The position numbers and the translations under genes are program-made. DNA of 64,000 nucleotides from positions 53,115,763-53,179,762 of the forward strand of contig CM055100.1 of assembly GCA_029204225.1 (NCBI GenBank), written 5' to 3'. Position 1 is the first letter of the stretch. Every line of letters starts with the position of its first letter. This stretch comes from Diphasiastrum complanatum (lineage: Eukaryota > Streptophyta > Lycopodiopsida > Lycopodiales > Lycopodiaceae). Shown here piece after piece: positions 57,701-64,000 of the stretch. The notes under the pieces were generated by a model that had not been told where the DNA came from, made no database searches, and was given only the letters and a program-made list of their open reading frames with translations.

Positions 57701-60700
57701 GGGAGAGGAGGAGCTGGAGGCAATGAGGCACGAATCATCTTATCACTACGTATTTCAGTAGGAAAGCCTCTATCTAGAGTCGATAGTTGCATTGTCAATG
57801 GTTTCAAACTACGCTGATTTTCAAATGCCTCCAATGGTAAAGGAGCACTCAATAGCCTCTGATCTCCTGCTAAAGGCGTGAAAACATTCCCAGTAGTGAT
57901 TTTCGGCAGCATAGCAATATCAGGTGTGGCTTTATGCTCCCTTGGTTGCAAAAGGGAATCTGGAAGTGCCATCATGTGTGAAATCCGCTGTTCTTTAGGA
58001 GGAGATGGCAAAACCATCATCCCTAAACTTGGGGGTGGAGGTTGAGGGACTGACACTTGCATTGAAGAACTTGTATAGGGTAGACTACTTATATCTTCAG
58101 TTTGTTTCGTTAGAGTACCGGCTTCTGAGATTGAATGAGCGCTACTCATCCACGAAGTCACAGAAGTTAAAAAGTGTGGCTTTTCAACGCCACCTGACGA
58201 TTGTGATGGCGTGCCAACAGTAGGCACAGTAGTTCGCATTTCCAGAGACACGGGGCTTGAAGACTTCACTGGAAGAGGACCAGCAGGTCCCATTGGCCCT
58301 TTTGCAGTTAGAGCTGGCTCAGTTAACTTTGCCCTGCTAGCAATACTTTTCTGATGTCTCATAGCTATTGATCGTAATGTTTGCTGAGGTTCCTCTAAAA
58401 CCTTAGATGATGGACTTTCAAAATCTGTTGCAGCACTTGGCTCCAAGCTGTCTTTCTCAAAAAAATCAAAGCCTGGGTATAAGTTGTCAAATTCCTCATT
58501 CATTCCAACAAAGGAACCTGGAGCAGAGGAAATCATTGAGATAGACACATGATGTCCATGTGTTTTAGCAGGACCTGAACCACCTTTTTGTGCTATCTTA
58601 CCAGAATCCTCTCCTGATAAGCTCGGCACCCCGGGAATGTCACTTCCAGAAAGGCCAACTGTGGCTGTCAAGTTACCCACTTGGTGAATGTTGCTTTGCA
58701 CCATATGTAAATTATGAGCACCAGCATCAAAACTGCTTTCTTTGTCATTTTCATGCTTGCTGAGCTTCAGTGAAGCATCGACACCTTTAGAAACAGCACT
58801 ATCAGCGCCAATAGAAGATAGCAAGTGCTGTGATGAAGTGCTGTGCACAGCACCTAGTGAGTGCTGACGTTCACGCTGTCTGGCCATGAATTCATCTACA
58901 TGAATTGAAGGTGGTCTTCCACTGCTCGAGCTATTACGTTGGATTGAATTAGGAACAGTATTACCACTTCCTGTGGTGACTGCATCACTGCCTCTCTCCC
59001 TGGCCACATAATCATCTACATGCATTGATGGTGGTCGACTAGTGTTTGGCTTTCGTTGTCTGAACGAATCTCTTCTGTTAGGCAGACCTGCAGTTGCTCC
59101 AGATGCAGACCCAATACGCAGATTAGAACCAGTACCAGTACCAGTATTTGAGGAGGACTCTGCAGCTATTCCTGTATTGCCATCAACACGGTGCCGCTTG
59201 CTTCCAGTCTCACCTGATAAACTCAACCTCCTCTTTGATGCAGTGGAAACAATGGGCCTCTCTGGTATGATTGTGCAGCATTCCCAAACAAGCATATCCC
59301 TTGATTCTGTATGCAAAGGAATTTCACCAGCTTGCTGTAATTTCTCATCACCTTTTTCAAAATCAACATCGCATCTTCTGGCACACATCGATGAAATAAC
59401 AGGCATAACCCGCGTGGTGGAAGGCAACTGTTTGGATTGCTCTGCCTCTACAGAAGGACATTCAAGAGTAGAATTGTCTACCAGTGCTTCAAGTTTTTCA
59501 CGAAGCTGACTAAAATTTGCAGGTTTTTTAAGGAGGCGTAACATGCTCATGACAGCTGCATATGCCTGGAAAAATTTAAACACCTTAGCTCATAATAGCC
59601 TCAAAATAACACTAACTCCAAGCAATAGTTGCATGTCCCAGCAGATACTCTCTAAAGTTGTCAAATGGAAATAGGGCAAATAAATAAATAAATAAAATAC
59701 TAGCTTTTCAGATTGCCACCTGCACAGAAGGCACATTTGGCAATGGTACAAAGGGATCTGCACCAGCAATCACACTAGCAGGAGTACTTTCCAGTCCATA
59801 GCTAAGAGTATCGACAACAGACACAATGAACTCCAATGACTCGGATATACTGTCATTCTCTCTTTCGTTGGTAATATCCAAGCCAAAGAGGAGTTTTAAA
59901 GCCCCCAAGCCATATGCACTGCATAGCAAGTAAAACAATGTAAAGTGCCATAAGTTGCAAAAATTTAAGCAAAACTCAGTAGTTTGCAGGAAGGTTGAGA
60001 TTTTAGTGTAATAATACATTCAAAACAGAGATAGACAGACATTGAAAAAGCATGATTACAACACTTAGAAACTAAAGAATGATTTTAGTTCTAGGACCCC
60101 ACACACTTGCTTCTCTTACACGCTATTTAGTGAGGAGCACAATACGAACGCAAAGAAGCAAGATAGACATTCAGGTAAGTGTATTCAACTCATAAATGGA
60201 TGCTTAAATGAAAAAGTTAAAGACGACCTCAATTCATCTGCATTCTAGACATTTGTTCCAGAAAGCAGCAGCTTCTTCTTTTTGCATAAGATTTTAAAAA
60301 CATATTTAAAAAAAACATTAACCACCTTAAAAAACCCATCTGTGGACGACCTAAGTTCTTTTACAAAGTCCAAAGCACCATGGTACAAAAATTTTGCTAG
60401 AAAACTCATAAGAACAGAACTTAGATGAAACAATCGAGCAATGCAATTGAGTTAAAACTTCAGAGCACGCCATTTCCAATGGGGCAGTCCAAAGATAATG
60501 ACCAAACAATAATCATTGTATAACAATAATACATTACATATTTACATTAAGTATATGTATATAAAAGTGTGTATATTTCCAATAGTTGCAATTGTTGCAC
60601 AGCCTAATGCCAGATATCTCTGACCTATATTGCAGCCATTTTTTTGGTTATGTTTGCTTGACGTTGGTTGACATCATTTTGACATCGACCAACAAGCATC

Positions 60701-61724
60701 GGTTGAGCCCACCATCAACTAGTTGGCCTGTCCAACAAAGAACAACTATTTTCTTGAAATTCAACAAATCCCCTTCATGAGCTTGCAAGCGAGCAAGCCT
60801 AGTTTGCAAGCCTTCACAAGGCCTCTGAGATTTAGCAAAACAACAATAGGCACCAATGAAAAAAAAAAACAGTTGACACTGAACTTTTTTGCAAACAACA
60901 AAAAAAGTAGCTTTGCAAGCACAACAACAATGGCACCAATTACCAGAAGGTGGCAGGATGCAATCTCTCTGATATCGATGCCACAACCCTTTAGAAAAGC
61001 CTCAACTAGACAATTCCACAATGTGATTTTTTCCTACAATGCAACATCACCATATAGAATATCGGAGATTTGCATACTATACTGCTGCAAATGTCACAAT
61101 GACCAAATGTATTCCCTCCAAGTTGGATGAAGCACAACAGGAAAGTGCGCACACACTAGTACATTACAAGCTAACTGATGGAGCTCCTATATCAAAGAGT
61201 AGAATTTCCACACCATTGTCCTCGTTGATCTTCCACCAGGAAAATGGTCACCTCAAATGTTTTTGCTTCAAAGGTTTCGTTTTATAGAAAAATGATAACA
61301 CTACATGTAGAAAACAAGATTGTAAGCTCAATGTTTTCAAATTTTTCTGATAGATAGATGATCATTACCTTCTCCCTGCAGCTGCCAATGAGATTGCAAC
61401 AAGTGCAAATCTTTGCACAATGTCCACAAGCGTAGAGTTGTTCAATTTATCCATCTCCACCTGAACAGCCAATCTCTTCCATAGATTCAATAAAGGTGTC
61501 TTACTTTTATTTGGATCATAATGATGTGGAGACTCCTCAGACTCTACTTGGGAGGTGGGGATCTTTTCACTGTCATTCAACATCTCACCATCCATAGCTT
61601 CAACTTGTGCCTCGGTATTTAGTCTCAAAGCTACATCCGCAAAAGCAGCTCGACCCAATTTATGACTTGCAATCTTCTCAAAAAGCTCCACCAGAATGAC
61701 CATGTCTTTTGTAAATGGCATAAC
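54715..61724 (-). CDS. VIR: VIRILIZER (VIR/KIAA1429 homolog), m6A methyltransferase complex subunit, 3' half
   Basis: Five minus-strand exons: 61724-61369, 59918-59720, 59565-56695, 56607-56536 and 54744-54715. They total 3528 bp and 1175 residues, with all phases consistent. Recognised from the plant VIR C-terminal features: the paired motifs RPPSMHVDDYVARER and RPPSIHVDEFMARQRER, a KRRLSLSGETGSKRHR nuclear-localisation-like stretch, long Pro-rich and Gln-rich regions, and the terminal LLEQHPKLISLLQEKLSQ. Family knowledge: VIR is a large nuclear scaffold of the mRNA N6-methyladenosine writer with MTA, MTB, FIP37 and HAKAI. Plant VIR is about 2,100 aa, so roughly the N-terminal half lies in exons beyond the right edge. 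No stop or frameshift breaks the visible part, so it is probably functional. Confidence 0.92.
55211..55730. mobile_element. Possible MITE in last VIR intron (inverted repeats about 460 bp apart)
   Basis: TTCTTTGCTGTTGAAGGG at about 55212 and its reverse complement CCCTTCAACAGCAAAGAA at about 55711 are perfect over 18 bp, with AAGGG..TG.CCCTT also matching on the inner side. The interior is strongly AT-rich, with CCACACCCC-like words outside. No target duplication was established. Confidence 0.5.
56139..56243. repeat. Inverted repeat with GGGAACGCGTTCCC palindrome
   Basis: GTGACCAGGGAA near 56,139 pairs perfectly with TTCCCTGGTCAC near 56,232. The right arm overlaps the perfect 14-bp palindrome at 56223-56236. 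It lies in the last VIR intron. Confidence 0.7.
56536..56607 (-). CDS. VIR: VIR penultimate exon (72 bp)
   Basis: Acceptor CATTTGCAG|GAGCTTC, donor CTTCAG|GTGCTA. It encodes ELLKDQSKLRQLLEQHPK and LISLLQ, which matches the conserved end of plant VIR. Without splicing, the frame continues 26 codons to a TGA at 56455-56457, a possible alternative C-terminus. Confidence 0.85.
56695..59565 (-). CDS. VIR: VIR large exon (957 codons)
   Basis: Acceptor TTTTTCCAG|GCATATGC, donor ATTCAA|GTGAGT. In order it carries AYAAVMSMLRLLKKPANF, the SKRRLSLSGETGSKRHR basic region, the two HVD(D/E)(Y/F) motifs, SIAMRHQKSIASRAKL, a proline run (PPAPPLPPPLPPLPPP), and a Gln-rich tail of about 130 residues ending LHSLQQMLASPDAIQ. 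The Gln-rich part is encoded by mixed CAG/CAA codons, so it is not a pure triplet microsatellite. Confidence 0.93.
59720..59918 (-). CDS. VIR: VIR exon
   Basis: Acceptor TTGCTATGCAG|TGCATATGG, donor TCTGTGCAG|GTGGCAA. It encodes AYGLGALKLLFGLDITNE and VVDTLSYGLEST, ending PSVQ in phase 0. Confidence 0.9.
59919..61368 (-). other. VIR intron, 1450 bp
   Basis: A GT..AG intron. The open frames inside on both strands show no family signature. Confidence 0.7.
61369..61724 (-). CDS. VIR: VIR exon (first visible)
   Basis: Acceptor TCTATGTAG|GTTATGCC, donor GGGAGAAG|GTAATG. It begins VMPFTKDMVILVELFEKIAS and ends FALVAISLAAAGR plus a split Ser codon. This is part of the helical-repeat body of VIR. 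The upstream exon is outside the window. Confidence 0.9.
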
Positions 61725-61984
61725 CTACATAGAGAAGAACAGAAATTTTATTAGAAATGAAGAAGCCACTTTTTCTAGATATTGGTCAATTTTGTCATTG
61801 CCATGAAAAGACCAATCTTGATTAGAACGGTAGTGAAGAATTCAAATACAAAACCTCATTTACGGCTTATATGTATCACCTACTCGTACTACTTTATTTA
61901 TGACGCACTATATTGACCCAAGTCATTTTGTAAAGGATGCAAAATTAACTTTGTCAATATGTATGTGCAAGGTGTGCTAAATCA

Positions 61985-62040
61985 TAGATTCCAGGGGCAG
62001 TTCAAATCGGCCGACTCGTCTATTAAAATAGACGATTTGA
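61985..62040. repeat. Short inverted repeat (TTCAAATCG...CGATTTGAA)
   Basis: GTTCAAATCGGCCGACTCG is followed closely by TCTATTAAAATAGA and CGATTTGAA. Similar TTCGAATCGGCCG sequence occurs near 22,730, so it may be part of a dispersed element. Confidence 0.45.
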
Positions 62041-62384
62041 AATGTTGTATCATTTTAGGGTTTTTTTTTTGTTGGTTTTAATCCTCACCTATTGTTATAG
62101 CAAGAGTATATGCTTGTTTATGGTTTATACAATGTAGACTATTAATGAACAAGTCTTGTCTCCTACTTGTTGATTCTTAAATCACAACTGTGAGTGCTCG
62201 CAGCTTCAACGTTACAAGTTATAACTTGAGAAGATTGAAATTTATGAGCCTTCGAAATTATTTGAAACGTAGTATTTGGCACTTGATAGCAAGACACCTA
62301 GTGATTGAATCTTATAATCAATTCAATGGCTTCAATGCCCAATTTAATAAGTTAAGAAAATTGAAGAACTCTTCAAAATTGGTT

Positions 62385-62650
62385 CAAAACACGGTAAAAG
62401 GTACTTTATAGCAAGACATGTCAACAGTCACACTTACACATCTAGCCCTAATTTGGGCCCTCTAACACTATAAATAAACCATCAAACATGTTAATAATCC
62501 CTTGACAATAGAATAGTTCACAAGAATCCGATGCCTACAAATTAATTTGGTGAAGGTTTTATTTGAATATAATAAGAATTTTGTATTGGCCTAGATTCAA
62601 TATCGGGGAGACTTGCACATCAAGCCACTAAAGATTATATCCAAAATGAA
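62385..62650. repeat. Dispersed repeat, copy B (related to 7.93-8.64 kb)
   Basis: Shares CAAGACATGTCA, GCCCTCTAACACTATAAA, AGGTTTTATTTGAAT, TTGGCCTAGATTCAA and AGACTTGCACAT with copy A in the same order. It lies upstream (minus strand) of the first visible VIR exon, presumably in an intron. Confidence 0.5.
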
Positions 62651-62799
62651 TCAAATTTTCATAATAAAAACATTTTGAAAGCATTCAATTTTTTCTACAC
62701 TAAAGTTCTTTTTTGGTTCAAACTCAATCCATTTGAGTTGCTTTCAAAATTTGAACCACTTTAAGGTTACAATGTTGAACTTCAAATCAAATCAAATCG

Positions 62800-63240
62800 C
62801 CCTGCTGAGAAAAAACAGCAATATCATCTGAGAGTGCCTGAAATGGGCCCCCACCAAATTCAGCAAACGCCAAAGTCTGTGGAGAGAAGTAACATACAGC
62901 CATATAAATGTCCTGCGGTAATCCCAATAATGAACCAATAGTATGTAGCCATATATATCGAGCATACGGATCTTACTTAACCATCTTAACTATCGTGGCT
63001 CTGTATAAACAAGCTACTCCGCCAGATCCACAATAGGTTTTTCCCCTCACAAATGGGTGAAAAACAGAATGCCAAGAGTAATCCTATATATGCAGAAGAG
63101 GATGATATAAGGACTCATGGGTTTCAGCCAACAACAAAATGTCACATTTGCTTATAAAGTCAGCAAAATCTCTTGCCGATGATGATGATAAAAAACCATT
63201 GCAATTCCAAAAGCCAAGTCTCAAAATGGTAGGGGATCTC
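62800..63240 (-). pseudogene. LINE endonuclease remnant
   Basis: The minus strand reads LRLGFWNCNGFLSSSS, CDILLLAETHESLYHP, CGSGGVACLYRA, ARYIWLHTIG and DIYMAVCYFSPQ. These are the same endonuclease blocks as at 23.5-24.1 kb. It includes stops (near 63,075 and 62,965) and ends near 62,800 without reverse transcriptase. Confidence 0.8.
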
Positions 63241-63272
63241 GGGTAGCTCCTAAACCCGGGAGCCCCAAGTTC

Positions 63273-63965
63273 CTAGTGTGAGAGGAGGTCGAAATATCTT
63301 GGTTTGCCGTCGATAAAAACGACCCTTTGCCCTTTTTCTTTTGCTTCGTGAATAATCTTTTTCCTTGCTAACCATTGGGTATTTGTCAAATCATCATCCA
63401 TATAAATGAAAGTGCCTTTGAGTTTTGTTCTAAGCGGAAGGGCTCCATTGCGGTGTTGAAGAGAGCGAAATTTGATAAAAAGAACGTTGTCATCGAATTT
63501 ACTATGCCATGCCGTATCAAAACCATCAACAACATGAGATAACTTGGAAACGAGTAAATCTGTAGCTTCGTCTATTGGTTTACTGCCGTTGGCAATGCCT
63601 CTTACTCTAATATTGAGAGCTTTTTTAGCTCTTCTAGCTTGTTCATCCAAAACTGTCTCCAAATTGTTATCCATCATAGAGGCTGAGATATGGGGGTGAT
63701 TACCTTGTTTGAGGATCGATGTCGTTTCTTCAACCTGTTTTGCAAGTGATGAGAGTTTGCTGCCCATATCATCCGGTTTGAAGAGTGTTGCCCATGTCTT
63801 TGTCTCTTCGACCTATTTTTCCAAGCAAGATATTTTGTTGGAAGTTTCGTCCGAAGAAGGTACACGTTCTGCAAGCCGTTGCTTAAGATATACATTTTCT
63901 TGCTCAAGCTACCCCACCCGTTCTTTGACACGCACGAGATCTAGAGCCAATTTTCCATTCGCCAT
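63273..63965 (-). pseudogene. LINE ORF1-like protein (L1-type layout), two nonsense codons
   Basis: The ATG at 63965 reads MANGKLALDLVRVKERVG, stop, then LEQENVYLKQRLAERVPS, stop near 63,810, and an open stretch ending in a stop at 63273. It has a heptad-like N-terminal region, then LNIRVRGIANGSKPIDEA, LFIKFRSLQHRNGALPLR, IYMDDDLTNTQWLARKKI and KGQRVVFIDGKPRYF. The RRM-then-CTD order resembles L1-type ORF1p, an RNA-binding chaperone. It lies upstream of an endonuclease remnant in the same orientation. Confidence 0.78.
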
Positions 63966-64000
63966 TTCAAAAAAGTGTAGTTGTTTCTTAATGCCGAGGA

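Noticed and set aside
59042-59509. 155-codon plus-strand open frame
   Set aside because: It is the antisense shadow of the VIR large exon, whose sense frame is conserved.

Overview
The window looks like nuclear DNA of a land plant with a large, repeat-rich genome. Two conserved plant genes are broken into exons by very long introns. Most of the remaining DNA is decayed transposable elements (Ty3/gypsy, Ty1/copia, L1-like LINEs, hAT DNA transposons, a tRNA-derived SINE) and long (GA)n tracts. Multi-kilobase introns filled with nested elements fit a fern or gymnosperm better than a small-genome angiosperm, but the lineage is an inference and I cannot name a species.

Gene 1 (minus strand, 31369 down to 7382) is a complete ALKBH1-type Fe(II)/2-oxoglutarate dioxygenase gene. 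I rebuilt it from seven exons with consistent GT/AG splice sites and phases (1401 bp, 466 aa). The HxD, distal His and RxxxxxR active-site residues are all present. Intron 3 is 13.2 kb and intron 6 is 7.95 kb. Intron 3 holds a decayed hAT transposase copy with its own nested insertions (a solo LTR with a 5-bp TSD and a 698-bp hAT-like MITE with an 8-bp TSD), a LINE ORF1/endonuclease remnant, a LINE 3' end, a second hAT fragment and several GA microsatellites. Intron 6 holds another hAT fragment, two head-to-head copia LTRs, copia and gypsy pol remnants, a 43-bp-arm hairpin and a SINE.

Gene 2 (minus strand, entering at 61724 and ending at 54715) is the 3' half of VIRILIZER (VIR), a subunit of the mRNA m6A methyltransferase complex. 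Five exons give 1175 C-terminal residues, including a 2.9-kb exon and a 30-bp last exon. The 5' exons lie beyond the right edge; the DNA at 62.8-64 kb carries an L1-like ORF1/endonuclease remnant.

The 23 kb between the two genes (about 31.6-54.7 kb) has no convincing cellular gene. It contains a Ty3/gypsy element with a recognisable 5' LTR, PBS, gag, protease and RT piece (39.0-43.9 kb), a second related gag (44.5-45.8 kb), a 1127-bp tandem duplication (46.1-48.4 kb), an integrase remnant (50.1-50.5 kb), a minisatellite and large microsatellites. The first 7.4 kb is repeat-derived: hairpins, GA/TG/TA microsatellites and a copia LTR.

No bacterial-type operon, CRISPR array, rRNA or functional tRNA gene was seen. 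The most distinctive signals are the reconstructed 24-kb ALKBH1 gene with a roughly 125-residue in-frame insertion, its same-strand linkage to VIR, and several strongly palindromic structures.
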